Shown: in pieces, positions 34,387 to 43,240 of the stretch
Position numbering within the stretch: position 1 is the first letter of the stretch
Layout: each line of letters begins with the position of its first letter
DNA from: CAWDVH01 sp963805705
GTDB lineage: Bacteria; Actinomycetota; Actinomycetes; Streptosporangiales; Streptosporangiaceae
DNA length: 64,000 bases
NCBI GenBank assembly: GCA_963805705.1
Contig: CAWDVH010000001.1
Location: 2,356,001 to 2,420,000 of the forward strand
Reading direction: 5' to 3'
Notes under the pieces: model-generated
What the model saw: the letters and a program-made list of their open reading frames with translations, nothing else
Told to the model about the DNA's origin: nothing
The model's database searches: none
Made by a program: the position numbers and the translations under genes

Positions 34387-35961
34387 TCAGGTGAGGCGCT
34401 GCTCTGGCGCGGAGGCTGTCGCGGTGTCTGCTGGAGCTGTCCCGGTGGCGGGTTCCTCCTGCCGCCCGGCCCGCAGGCCGACCAGGGCCACGATCGCCGC
34501 CACGGCCATGATCCCGGCCATGACGTACAGCACGGTCTGCGTGGCGTAGGCGAAGTCCAGCCGGACGAACTGGGGAATCGAGGCGATGCTGCCGCCGCCG
34601 CCGCGGGACTGGGAGATGCCCGACGCCTCGGCGCCCGCCCGCCCGCTGGGCACCCCGCGGGAGATCAGCGAAGTGGTCAGCCGGGCCCGCGTCTGCGTGA
34701 CCAGGATGGTGCCGAGGATCGCGAACCCCAGGCTGGCGGTGTAATTCCTGACCGTCTGGGTGATGCCCGTGGCCTCGCCGTAGGAGAGCCGGGTGGCCCG
34801 GTTGACGGCGTCGGTGCTGGCCGGGCCGAGCATGAATCCCATGCCGGCCCCGGCGATGATGATGTACCACATCTGGGAGCTGAGGCTGAGCTCGGTGACC
34901 TTCCCGGCCCACAGCCAGAACCCCACGGCGGCCAGCGCGCATCCGAGTGTGACCGGGCGCTTGGCGCCGCTGCGGTCCAGCATCCGGCCGCCGATCTGCG
35001 CGGCGACGACGAAGCCGATAAAGAAGTACAGGAGGAAGACTCCGGCCTGCGAGGCTGTCTTGCCCAGCGCGATCTGGGCGTACTCGCTGGAAAAGAAGAA
35101 CACCGGGACGAACACCAGCATGGCCACGCCGAGCACGATGTTCTCGACCCGGAACGCCCGGATGCGGAAGATACTCACCTGGATGAGCGGCGAGGCGGTA
35201 CGGGCCTCGACAAAGTAGAACACGACCAGGAGCGCCAGGCCCACGACAATGCACGCCCAGGTGGCGGGATTTCGCCAGCCCCAGATGGATGACTGCTGGA
35301 ATCCGAATACGCTCAGGGCCACGCCGGGCACGATCAGGGCCAGGCCCCGGTAGTCCATGCGAGCTGGCTGGTGGGCCGTGACCGGCTTGGAGATCGCGAT
35401 CAGCGCCAGCGCCACGATGGCCACGGGAATGTTGACCCAGAAGATGGCCCGCCAGGTCCACTCGGTGAGAAAGCCGCCGAGGATCGGGCCGATCGCGGTG
35501 AGGCCGCCGGCGATGCCGAAGAAGAGGGCCAGGGCTTTCCCTCGTTCACGGAGGGCGAAGGTCTGCACCACGATGGCCAGTGCCGCCGGGAACATGATCG
35601 CCCCGCCGGCCCCCTGAACGACCCGGAAGGTCACGATCCATGCTTCGGCCAGGCTCCCCTTGGGGGTGAGCCCGCACATCGCCGATGCGCCCGCGAACAC
35701 CACCACGCCGAGCGTCACCATCTTCCGGTGGCCGACCGTGTCGGCCAGCCGGCCGCCGAAGGCGAACAGCGAGGCCAGCGACAGCAGGTAGGCGTTGATC
35801 GCCCACTGCACGCCAGTGCTGGTCAGGCCGAGTTCCCGCTGTATCTGCGGCGCGGCGATGGATACGATGGTCTGGTCGATGAAGGTCATCGCGACGGCGA
35901 AGATCATCGCAGCCAGGATCAGGTTCCTCGATCGGCCTCCGGTAGCGCTGCTGGCTGTCAT
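34387..35961 (-). CDS. MFS drug/proton antiporter, DHA2 (14-TM) family
   Basis: The 524-residue membrane protein starts at ATG 35961. TM1 ends in FIDQTIVSIAAPQIQRELG, an inner-face motif D1-like signature of DHA2. GGRLADTVGHRKMVTLG is motif A after TM2, and there is a motif C-like GGLTAIGPILGGFLTEWTWRAIFWVNIPV. About 14 hydrophobic segments follow, including the extra central pair. Such pumps export antibiotics, dyes or metabolites using the proton gradient. The nearest upstream gene on this strand is a cupin protein 190 bp away; the gap has GTGTACAC at 36018-36025, a possible repressor half-site. Confidence 0.92.
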   Translation of the reverse strand: MTASSATGGRSRNLILAAMIFAVAMTFIDQTIVSIAAPQIQRELGLTSTGVQWAINAYLLSLASLFAFGGRLADTVGHRKMVTLGVVVFAGASAMCGLTPKGSLAEAWIVTFRVVQGAGGAIMFPAALAIVVQTFALRERGKALALFFGIAGGLTAIGPILGGFLTEWTWRAIFWVNIPVAIVALALIAISKPVTAHQPARMDYRGLALIVPGVALSVFGFQQSSIWGWRNPATWACIVVGLALLVVFYFVEARTASPLIQVSIFRIRAFRVENIVLGVAMLVFVPVFFFSSEYAQIALGKTASQAGVFLLYFFIGFVVAAQIGGRMLDRSGAKRPVTLGCALAAVGFWLWAGKVTELSLSSQMWYIIIAGAGMGFMLGPASTDAVNRATRLSYGEATGITQTVRNYTASLGFAILGTILVTQTRARLTTSLISRGVPSGRAGAEASGISQSRGGGGSIASIPQFVRLDFAYATQTVLYVMAGIMAVAAIVALVGLRAGRQEEPATGTAPADTATASAPEQRLT

Positions 35962-36151
35962 GGCCCCCCTCGAAGGCTCGGATGGTGCAACGGATCGCGT
36001 CGGCCACCAGGAAACATGTGTACACGGTCATCGATCCGGCCAGGCTGAAGACCCCCGTCGCTTCACGTCCTTGCCGATCAGCAAACGCTTCAAACCTGCG
36101 CACCAGCCGCCCGGGTGGACCGCTGCGCGGTCATGGGCGGGTGGTAATGGG

Positions 36152-36526
36152 CTAGCCGGGGCCCTGTCCGGCGCGGGCGTAGTTGCTGGCCCCGTACCAG
36201 TCCACGATGATCACCGGCTCGTCGCCTACGACCCAGGCATCGTGGCCCTGGGGCAGCGCGGTGACGTCGCCGGGGCCGGCATCGAACTCGGTGCCGTCAG
36301 CCATCATGATGTGCAGCGTTCCCTGCACGTGATACTGGAAATGCGGGGCCTCGCACAGATCCGTGCCCGCGAGTGGCTTGACGTGGTCAGACCAGCGCCA
36401 TCCGGGCTGCAGGGTCAGCCGGCCGATCTCGCCGCCGCCGATGCTGACGAGGTCCAGCGTGCCGCGCTCGAAACTGCGAATCTCGTCGGGGGTATCCAGG
36501 CTTTTCTGCTCTGATTTTCCGGTCAT
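36152..36526 (-). CDS. Small cupin-domain protein
   Basis: The 124-residue protein starts at ATG 36526 with GGAG at the usual distance; longer frames to 36937 cross the divergent promoter and are not supported. The cupin barrel is seen in WRWSDHVKPLAGTDLC, HFQYHVQGTLHIMMADGTEFDAGPGDVTALPQGHDAWVVGDEP: a His-rich first motif and a GDVTALPQGHDAW second motif. It is probably a metal-binding or ligand-sensing barrel in the cytoplasm. It is divergent from the SARP-type regulator, which may control it. Confidence 0.8.
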   Translation of the reverse strand: MTGKSEQKSLDTPDEIRSFERGTLDLVSIGGGEIGRLTLQPGWRWSDHVKPLAGTDLCEAPHFQYHVQGTLHIMMADGTEFDAGPGDVTALPQGHDAWVVGDEPVIIVDWYGASNYARAGQGPG

Positions 36527-36667
36527 GGCCGTCTCCTCTGCCGGGTCGTCCGGGTTTCGCCAGGGCTCTGTCTGAGAGCCCTCCTGCCGAGCGTGACCGA
36601 CGGCGTTTGCAGGGACATTGCAGCGGGTGATCTGGCGGGCCGCCCGGCGGCGGAGTTTGATACCCCT

Positions 36668-39600
36668 ATGAAGTCGCTGGCCGTGCGGGTGCTCAGCGAT
36701 TTCGCCGTGGACGGGGTCGACCCGCAGGCGCTCGGCAGCCGGAAGGCGCGGCTGGCGCTGCACTTGCTGGCCCTGGCGGAGGGGCAGGCCGTTTCGCCGG
36801 ATGTGCTTATCGACGCTCTGTGGGCCGGCCTGCCGCCCGCCCGGCCCCATGATCAGCTGGCCGTCCTGATGAGCCGGCTGCGCTCGGTGCTGGGCCGCGA
36901 CCGGATCCTGCACAGGGACAGCGGTTACCTGCTGCACTGTGACTGGCTCGACGCGACCGAGCTGGCGGTGCTCACCGACGAGGCGGAACGGCGGCGCGGC
37001 GCGGGCAACCTGGTGGGCGCGGCGGCCGCCGCACGGGTCGCGCTATCGCTGGTTCGCGGTACCGGGCCGGTACCGGTACCTGGCGACTGGGGCCAGCGCA
37101 GGCGTGCTGACCTGGAGCACCTGATCAGCCGGGCCCGCCGGGTGGCGGCCACGGCGCTGCTGGAAGCCGGCGACTGGGTGACGGCCGCGGACGCCGCGAT
37201 GGCGGCGCTGGAACGCGATCCGTATGAGGAGGCGGTTCTGCGCGTGCTGCTGCGCGCCTACGTCATGGGCGGCCGGGTGGGGGCGGCACTGGCGGCCTAC
37301 GCCAGCGCCGCCGAGCGCCTCGCCGACGAGCTGGGAACCGATCCCTCACCGGAGACCGCCGCGCTCCATACCGCGATCTTGCGGGGCGAGCTGGCCCCGC
37401 CCCCGCCGCTTCCTGTCTCCGGCCCGATCGTCCTGGTCGGCCGGGACGACGAGCTGGCCTACCTCGATGAGGTCGCCCGCCGGGCCTGTGCAGGCTCGGC
37501 CGAGGTGGTCGTCATCGACGGGGAGGCGGGGATCGGGAAGACCGCCCTGCTGCGCGCCTGGGCCGCCCGGCGCACCGCCGCCGGGGACACGGTGCTGATG
37601 GCATCGTGCGGGCCGCTTGACCGGGCGCTGCCGCTTGATGCGCTGCTCAGCGCGCTGACGACGCTGCTGCGGCGCCTTGGTCCCGAGGCGACCGCCGGTC
37701 TCCTGGGCACCGATGCGACGATACTCGGGCCGCTGCTCGGGCCGGCGCCCGATCCGCGGCCGCTGGCGGTGCTGGCCGACGGCGCGCTCGGCCCGGCGGT
37801 GCTGTATGCCGCCCTGGTCCGGGTGCTGGGCCGTCTCAGCGACCGGGGACCGCTGGTCGTGGTGATCGATGACGCGCACCTGGCCGGCCCGACCCTGCCG
37901 GACTGGATGCGCTTCGCGCGGCGCGAGGAACTGGCGCTAGCCATGGTGGCGGCCGTCCGGCCGGCGCAGGCGGCGCCGCTGCCGGCCACCGCGTTCATTC
38001 ACCTGGATGTGCTCGGCCGCGCGGCGGCCGCCGCGCTGGTGGGACCGGTCCGCATCGATGAGCTGTACGCGCGCTCGAAAGGGCACCCGCTGTTCCTCAC
38101 TGAGCTGGCGCAGCAGGCGGCGGGCACCGAGCTGCCCGCGTCGCTGGTCGAGTCGGTGTCCGCGCGGTGCGACGAGCTGGGGGCGGCCGGGGCCATGCTG
38201 CGCACCGCGGCCGTGATCGGCCAGGAGCTGGATGTTGACTTGCTCGCGGCCGTGCTCGGCCGTCCGGTGGTCGAACTGCTCGATGATGCGGAGCTGGCTG
38301 CCGCCCAGCAGTTCCTGGCTGAGGAGGACGGGACGTTCAGGTTCCGGCATGAGCTGGTCAGGGACGCGCTGGCCGCGAGCGCGACAGCGGGCCGGGCGGC
38401 CTTGCTGCACCGGCAGGCGGGCCGCATACTGGCCCGGCGCCCGGCCGCCGACCCGGTGCTGGTCGCCCACCATGCCCGCCTGGGCGGTGACCTCATGCTG
38501 GCCGCTCGCTCCCTGCGCGACGCGGCGGCACGGGCCGCCGAGCGCTTCGACCACGCCGCCGCCGAGGCGCTGCTGGACGATGCCCTGCGGCTGCATCCCG
38601 ATGCCGAGGGATGGCTGGCGCGGGCCAGGGTCCGTACTCGCCGCGGGCGCTATCGCGAGGCGCTGCTGGACGCCGAGCTCGCCGCGGAAGCCTGCCCGGC
38701 GGCCCTGGAGGCGGGCGCGTGGGCCTCCTATTTCGGCCGGCGCTTCACGCAGGCCGCCCAGTTTGCCGACGACGGTGCGCTGGCCGCGGCCGACGCGGCG
38801 ACTCGGGCCCGGTGCCTGACCGCAGGCGGCCGCACGCGCCACGCTGCTGGCGACCTGTCTTCGGCGGAGCTGCTGCTGAGCGAGGCATTCTCGCTCGCTG
38901 AGGGCCCGGACCGGGTGACCGCGGCCGCGTGGCTCGGGGTGCTCAGGGCCCATCAGAGCAGGACGGGAGAGGCACTCTCGCTCTTGCGGCCGGCGGCCCG
39001 CGGCCAGGTCGGGGTCGAGCAGACGGCGGCCACCTTGCACGCGCTCCTGTTCACCGGGCATGCCTACGCGCTGGCCGGGTACCCGGCGCTCGCCCTGGAC
39101 GCGCTCGCCCGCTACACCGCCGAGGTGGAGCGCCGCCAGGTGCCGCGGTTCGCGGGCCGCGCGGTGAACTTCGCCGGCTGGGTGCTGCGCAACCTGGGTG
39201 CCGGAGCGCAAGCGCATGATCATCACTGTGAGGCGCTGGAGGTAGCACGGCGCCAGGGGACCGCGGAGGTCACCATCGCCGCGCTAGAAGACCTCGCGGA
39301 GCAGTGCCTGGACGCCGGGGACGCCGACGGGGCGCAGTCGCGGCTGGCCGAGGCCCTGGCCCTGCTGCAGGGCGACCTGGTTTTCGGATGGCGGCTGGAG
39401 CTTAAGCACCTGCTGATCAGCGGGCGCCTGGCCCTCGCCCGAGGCGAGGCCGGGAAGGCGCTGGCGGACGCACGCGAACTGGAGTCACGTGCGACCGCGC
39501 TCGGCGTGCCGCGTTATGTCAGCGTCGCCCGCCTGCTGCGGCACCGGGCGAGCCGGGCGCTCGGCCGGCCCGTGGACCTCGGTGCCGTGTCCGCGGACCT

Positions 39601-39799
39601 GGATCTGCTCGACGGCTCGGTGGCCATCGAGGCGTGGTGGTGGACCGGCGACGTGGCCGCTGATTTCGCCAGCGCCACCTGGCTGGACCGGGCCGCGGAG
39701 CGGGCCGGGCGGTTGGCTGGCCAGGCCGGAAGTCATGCTGACGGCCTGCGATCGGCAGCGCAGCAGCGCCTGCGCGCCTGGGGCGCGGCCGTCGGCTGA
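36668..39799 (+). CDS. SARP/BTAD - AAA ATPase - TPR transcriptional regulator (AfsR/DnrI-type)
   Basis: 1043 residues from ATG 36668, chosen because the SARP fold starts directly there (LAVRVLSDFAVDG); an open frame extends to GTG 36593. Residues 1-95 form the OmpR-like winged helix (LGSRKARLALHLLALAEGQAVSPDVLIDALW). 100-240 form the bacterial transcriptional activation domain. Walker A GEAGIGKTALL lies near 284 and Walker B PLVVVIDDAHLAG near 395; TPR-like helices follow. SARP regulators bind direct heptameric repeats and activate secondary-metabolite or stress genes. No matching repeat was identified. The methyltransferase gene downstream is convergent, so it is not co-transcribed. Confidence 0.9.
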   Translation: MKSLAVRVLSDFAVDGVDPQALGSRKARLALHLLALAEGQAVSPDVLIDALWAGLPPARPHDQLAVLMSRLRSVLGRDRILHRDSGYLLHCDWLDATELAVLTDEAERRRGAGNLVGAAAAARVALSLVRGTGPVPVPGDWGQRRRADLEHLISRARRVAATALLEAGDWVTAADAAMAALERDPYEEAVLRVLLRAYVMGGRVGAALAAYASAAERLADELGTDPSPETAALHTAILRGELAPPPPLPVSGPIVLVGRDDELAYLDEVARRACAGSAEVVVIDGEAGIGKTALLRAWAARRTAAGDTVLMASCGPLDRALPLDALLSALTTLLRRLGPEATAGLLGTDATILGPLLGPAPDPRPLAVLADGALGPAVLYAALVRVLGRLSDRGPLVVVIDDAHLAGPTLPDWMRFARREELALAMVAAVRPAQAAPLPATAFIHLDVLGRAAAAALVGPVRIDELYARSKGHPLFLTELAQQAAGTELPASLVESVSARCDELGAAGAMLRTAAVIGQELDVDLLAAVLGRPVVELLDDAELAAAQQFLAEEDGTFRFRHELVRDALAASATAGRAALLHRQAGRILARRPAADPVLVAHHARLGGDLMLAARSLRDAAARAAERFDHAAAEALLDDALRLHPDAEGWLARARVRTRRGRYREALLDAELAAEACPAALEAGAWASYFGRRFTQAAQFADDGALAAADAATRARCLTAGGRTRHAAGDLSSAELLLSEAFSLAEGPDRVTAAAWLGVLRAHQSRTGEALSLLRPAARGQVGVEQTAATLHALLFTGHAYALAGYPALALDALARYTAEVERRQVPRFAGRAVNFAGWVLRNLGAGAQAHDHHCEALEVARRQGTAEVTIAALEDLAEQCLDAGDADGAQSRLAEALALLQGDLVFGWRLELKHLLISGRLALARGEAGKALADARELESRATALGVPRYVSVARLLRHRASRALGRPVDLGAVSADLDLLDGSVAIEAWWWTGDVAADFASATWLDRAAERAGRLAGQAGSHADGLRSAAQQRLRAWGAAVG

Positions 39800-39809
39800 G
39801 CCCGGACCC

Positions 39810-40622
39810 TCAGCTGCCGGTCAGTACCACCATCGGGACCACCAAGGGCCCGGCGCCGGCGACCGCGCGCTGCGCCGCGCGCGTGACAGCGGCTCTGCGC
39901 GGCGCGTCCAGGGAACCGACGAACGCCGCGGTACTGGCCATGCCCAGCCGCCACGAGGCCAGCTGCGCCGGGGTGGACAGCCCGGTCGGCACGGTCACCG
40001 TGCGGACCCGCACCTGCCGGAAGCCGGCCGCCGCGGCATGCTCGGCGAGCCGGGCGGGATCGGCCGCCCGCGGCTCGGTCTCGCTCTTGAATGCGGCGTA
40101 CCACGCCGGATGCCGGTAGCCGAACCGGCGAAGGACGTCATCCACGGCCGCCTTGGCCGGGTGCGTCCAGCCCGGCAAGAACGCGCTGGCCGCGATGGCC
40201 AGGCCGACTCGCCTGGCCTCGCCGAGGCCAGCGGCGATACTGCCCAGGTGGCCGAGGCAGAACGCGGCCACGACCAGGTCGAAGCTGGCCTCCGGGAAGG
40301 GCAGCGCCGCCGCGTCGGCGGCCAGCGGATACAGCGGCGCGGGGCAGCGACGCAGCATGCCAGCGGCCAGGTCCACGGCCACCACCCGGCGTGCCCCGGC
40401 GGCGTGCGCGGCCATGCCCGCCGCGCCGGTACCCGCGCCGAGGTCCAGCACCCGGCGGCCGGCCAGCGGGACTGCGGCGGACGCGACCAGGGTCCGGGCC
40501 AGCAGCGCGTAGACCAGCTCAGGACCGCCCGCCCAGCCGGCCGCCGCCGCCTCGTAGGCCGCCCGCATATCCGCGTTCAGCGGAGCAGCGCCGCCGCGGC
40601 TACCGCTCTGCTCTCCCACCAT
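39810..40622 (-). CDS. Class I SAM-dependent methyltransferase
   Basis: About 270 residues if started at ATG 40622, which overlaps the APH-like gene by 46 bp; an ATG at 40568 with no overlap is the alternative. Motif I is VLDLGAGTGAAGMAAHAAGA, then VAVDLAAGML and ADAAALPFPEASFDLVVAAFCLGHL, a Methyltransf_11 layout. The second half has the helical lid RRFGYRHPAWYAAFKSETEP. It acts on a small molecule. It forms a minus-strand run with the APH-like and NTF2-like genes, so the three probably share a transcript. Confidence 0.85.
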   Translation of the reverse strand: MVGEQSGSRGGAAPLNADMRAAYEAAAAGWAGGPELVYALLARTLVASAAVPLAGRRVLDLGAGTGAAGMAAHAAGARRVVAVDLAAGMLRRCPAPLYPLAADAAALPFPEASFDLVVAAFCLGHLGSIAAGLGEARRVGLAIAASAFLPGWTHPAKAAVDDVLRRFGYRHPAWYAAFKSETEPRAADPARLAEHAAAAGFRQVRVRTVTVPTGLSTPAQLASWRLGMASTAAFVGSLDAPRRAAVTRAAQRAVAGAGPLVVPMVVLTGS

Positions 40623-41605
40623 CTGAGTTCCTCGTCGTAGCCGCCGAGCGCCTTCTCCCACCCGAACTGGACCATGGCGCCCAGCAGGGACAGCGCCAGC
40701 TGCCGTTCCCACCAGGGCTCAGTATCGATGCCGCATGCCTCCAGCGCGCTGCGGTACACCCCGATCGAGGTCTCCTTGGACTGCGGAAGACGGCGGCAGT
40801 TGATCGCGAGGTACCAGGCCAGGTCGCTGATCGCCGGGCCGATCCCCGGCTGTTCCCAGTCGAGTATGACCGTCCGCCCGGCGTCGTCGGTGCCGAGATT
40901 GTCGAGTTTCCAGTTGCTGTGCACGAAGGTGTGCGGCGTGCTGGCCATGGCCTCGACCAGCGGGCCGGGGTCGTGCGCCAGCGGGGTCACTACGGCTGCG
41001 ACCGCCGGCGCCACCTCGGCCAGCAGCGGCCAGCCCTTACCCACCAGCTGCGGTACCAGGTGCGCGGAGCCCATGGCGGCCTCCGCCTGCGCCGTCCAGG
41101 GCGACAGCTCCAGGTAGCGATGCATGGCCGGGACGACATCGAACTCACTGCCGCAGTCCCAGAACGAGGCGTGCAGAGCGGCCATGTGCTGGAGGAAGCG
41201 CACATGCTGCCCGAGCGCAATCGGCGCGTCGGTGACCGGCACGAGCCAGGGGGTCACGTCGCGCATCAGCAGCGCACAGCCTCCCGCCGGGCCCGGGCCT
41301 GGCCGGTCTTCCCTGGCGGCCCCCACGATCGGCTGGTTGAAGCAATCCGGCAGGCGCGCGAGGATCCCCCGCTCCCACAGCACGAGCGGCGCGCCCCGCA
41401 GGCAGCCGGAAGCGCGCATGGTCCAGTCCTCGGCCAGATCGAGGTGCTTGAGCATGTAGCGCTGCCCGCCGATCACCACCCGCTCCAGCGTGGCCCCTGA
41501 CTTACCCGGCGCCTCGGCCACCGGTGACCGCTCAGTCGCCCCGGCGAGCAGCTCAGCCACGTCGTGGTACCTCTGCGCCACCCCGCCGGGCTGCGACTCA
41601 CCCAT
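40577..41605 (-). CDS. Aminoglycoside phosphotransferase-like protein with altered catalytic loop
   Basis: The 342-residue protein starts at ATG 41605. An N-lobe feature is GGQRYMLKHLDLAEDW (Lys of the ATP site). The catalytic loop reads FVHSNWKLDNLG, where the family has HGD or HSD: the base Asp is Asn, confirmed in the DNA (AAC). The metal-binding VILDWEQPGIGPAISDLAWYL is intact. It could be a pseudokinase or a kinase using another base. Similar proteins (APH/choline-kinase fold) phosphorylate small molecules in actinomycetes. It overlaps the NTF2-like gene by 8 bp upstream and the methyltransferase gene downstream. Confidence 0.8.
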   Translation of the reverse strand: MGESQPGGVAQRYHDVAELLAGATERSPVAEAPGKSGATLERVVIGGQRYMLKHLDLAEDWTMRASGCLRGAPLVLWERGILARLPDCFNQPIVGAAREDRPGPGPAGGCALLMRDVTPWLVPVTDAPIALGQHVRFLQHMAALHASFWDCGSEFDVVPAMHRYLELSPWTAQAEAAMGSAHLVPQLVGKGWPLLAEVAPAVAAVVTPLAHDPGPLVEAMASTPHTFVHSNWKLDNLGTDDAGRTVILDWEQPGIGPAISDLAWYLAINCRRLPQSKETSIGVYRSALEACGIDTEPWWERQLALSLLGAMVQFGWEKALGGYDEELRWWESRAVAAAALLR

Positions 41606-41990
41606 CAGCGGCCTCCATCTCGGCCAGCAGCGCGGCTGACCAGCGGCCGCCGCAGAAGACTGTATCGGCAACGATCTTCTCATCGCGCACCGTCAGCAGG
41701 TGCATGTGGTGCGCTGCGTGCGGCACGTCGTTCTCGAGCCAGCTGAGGGTGTACTCGACCACTTCGCTGGCCCCGCCTTCGGCCGGACAGCGCCGCAGTT
41801 CATCGAAATGGCCAGGGTCGGCGAACCAGCGAGCGTACTCGGCCCGGATCGCGTCGGGGCCGGCGGCATGCAGCCGCCAGTTGGGCACCGTGGCGTCGAG
41901 CGTGGCGTCGGCGCTCCACACATCGCAGGCGGGAATCGCCGCGTTCTCGATCGCGTGCAGGAACTTCTCGATCACTGCTGTGCTAGCCAT
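41598..41990 (-). CDS. NTF2/SnoaL-like fold protein
   Basis: The 130-residue protein starts at ATG 41990 with a perfect AGGAGG six bases upstream, which decides against the in-frame start at 42023. The cone-shaped fold is suggested by EKFLHAIENAAIPACDVWSADATLDATVPNWRLHAAGPDAIRAEYARWF, then VVEYTLSWLENDVPHAAHHMHLLTVRDEKIVADTVFCGGRW. It is a stand-alone small-molecule-binding or cyclase-type domain of unknown substrate. It leads the run with the APH-like and methyltransferase genes. Confidence 0.8.
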   Translation of the reverse strand: MASTAVIEKFLHAIENAAIPACDVWSADATLDATVPNWRLHAAGPDAIRAEYARWFADPGHFDELRRCPAEGGASEVVEYTLSWLENDVPHAAHHMHLLTVRDEKIVADTVFCGGRWSAALLAEMEAADG

Positions 41991-42055
41991 AGTCGCCTCC
42001 TGGCGGGTGGAATCCATGGCCATCGTGACCCGTCAGCCTTGCAGTCAGGTTGCAG

Positions 42056-43072
42056 CTATGCCGCGTCTGAGCCGTCATCTCGCCGGGAGATGCTCAGCGG
42101 CCAGAAGGCGAAGGCCACCAGGACGAGCAGCGGGCCGGTATTGGGGTCGGTGGCCTGGCCGGTCAGGATCCCTCCGAAGTTCTCGCCGATGACCCAGATG
42201 GCCAGGGCCAGGATGACGCTCAGCACCAGGGCCGGCCGGGCTGCGGCGGGAAGGAAGATCGCGACGCCGATCACCGCGAACGCGGCGGCGAGCACCACCG
42301 GGATGAGCGGGCCCGCATGCCCGGCCGCGGCGGCGGCGGCCTGATCCGCCGCCGCCACCCAGTGCGGCTCCCCGGCGGTCAGGCCCTCGAAGCTGGCGCT
42401 CAGGGCGCCCGGCGCCCGGTTCGGAGCCTGCAGGATCAGGTAGGCGCAGCTGCCCCACAGGACCAGCCACAGCATCCGTGACCAGCGGCCGCCGAGCAGG
42501 CTGCCGTCGGCCACCGTGGCGTGCTGGCCGTCGCCGGTGCGGGCGGGCCAGGCCAGCAGGGCCAGCAGGGCGTACAGGATGACCGCGCCGGGGGCACCGC
42601 TGATCGGACTGGCCGTACCGGTCAGGATCCCGCCGAGGCTCTCGCCCAGCCACCAGACGGCCAGGGACCAGCAGACGGTGCCGGCCAGGGCGGCCTTGAC
42701 CGTCGGCCGCCACAGCAGGCCCGCCGCCAAGGCGAGCTGGATGGCGGCGAACGCGGCGTTCCAGGCCGCCACGTGGTGCAGTATCAGCTGGCTCGCGATC
42801 CTGACCGGGCCGGCCACGGCGCCGGGGCTGCCCGCGGCCGAGGCATAAAGGATCTTGGTGGCAAACGCCTGGCTGAACATGTAAGGCTGGAACTGCAAGG
42901 CGGCGTCGAGCAGCCACAGCAGCCCGAGGCCGATCTGCAGCCAGCGCCTGGCGCCCGTAGACGTCCGGTCCGCGGACCACGCCGCCAGGCCGCGGATGCG
43001 GCCCGGTGACGCGACCGGGATCCGCCGCCCCTGTCCTGGCCGGGCTATCACCGTTCTCGATGGGCTGGTCAT
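42056..43072 (-). CDS. Integral membrane protein with internal duplication
   Basis: 338 residues from ATG 43072, chosen because AGGGAG lies six bases upstream. About seven to nine hydrophobic segments are visible. Two halves share WxxGExxGGILTGxA: WWLGESLGGILTGTASP near residue 140 and WVIGENFGGILTGQATDP near 305, each followed by a helix, which points to duplication of a helix-loop-helix unit. A basic N-terminal tail of about 45 residues is cytosolic. I do not recognise a characterised family. The preceding gene on this strand is the secreted cupredoxin-like protein, so a metal or redox link is conceivable. Confidence 0.75.
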   Translation of the reverse strand: MTSPSRTVIARPGQGRRIPVASPGRIRGLAAWSADRTSTGARRWLQIGLGLLWLLDAALQFQPYMFSQAFATKILYASAAGSPGAVAGPVRIASQLILHHVAAWNAAFAAIQLALAAGLLWRPTVKAALAGTVCWSLAVWWLGESLGGILTGTASPISGAPGAVILYALLALLAWPARTGDGQHATVADGSLLGGRWSRMLWLVLWGSCAYLILQAPNRAPGALSASFEGLTAGEPHWVAAADQAAAAAAGHAGPLIPVVLAAAFAVIGVAIFLPAAARPALVLSVILALAIWVIGENFGGILTGQATDPNTGPLLVLVAFAFWPLSISRRDDGSDAA

Positions 43073-43240
43073 GGCCATCTCCCTGCGTGCCGGATACCAG
43101 CTCAGTCTTGGCCAGGGGCCGTCCGCGGCCCAGGGCGCTCCCACCCGGTTCGGCGGGGTGCTAGCTTCACCCGGCAACCGGACCAGGTCGGCCGGCCCCG
43201 GCTGCGGGCGGCCGACCTGGCGCTGGCCATAGGTGTCTGG

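Noticed and set aside
36018..36025. GTGTACAC palindrome upstream of the MFS gene
   Set aside because: Eight bases are too short to claim an operator, and no second copy or neighbouring regulator supports it.
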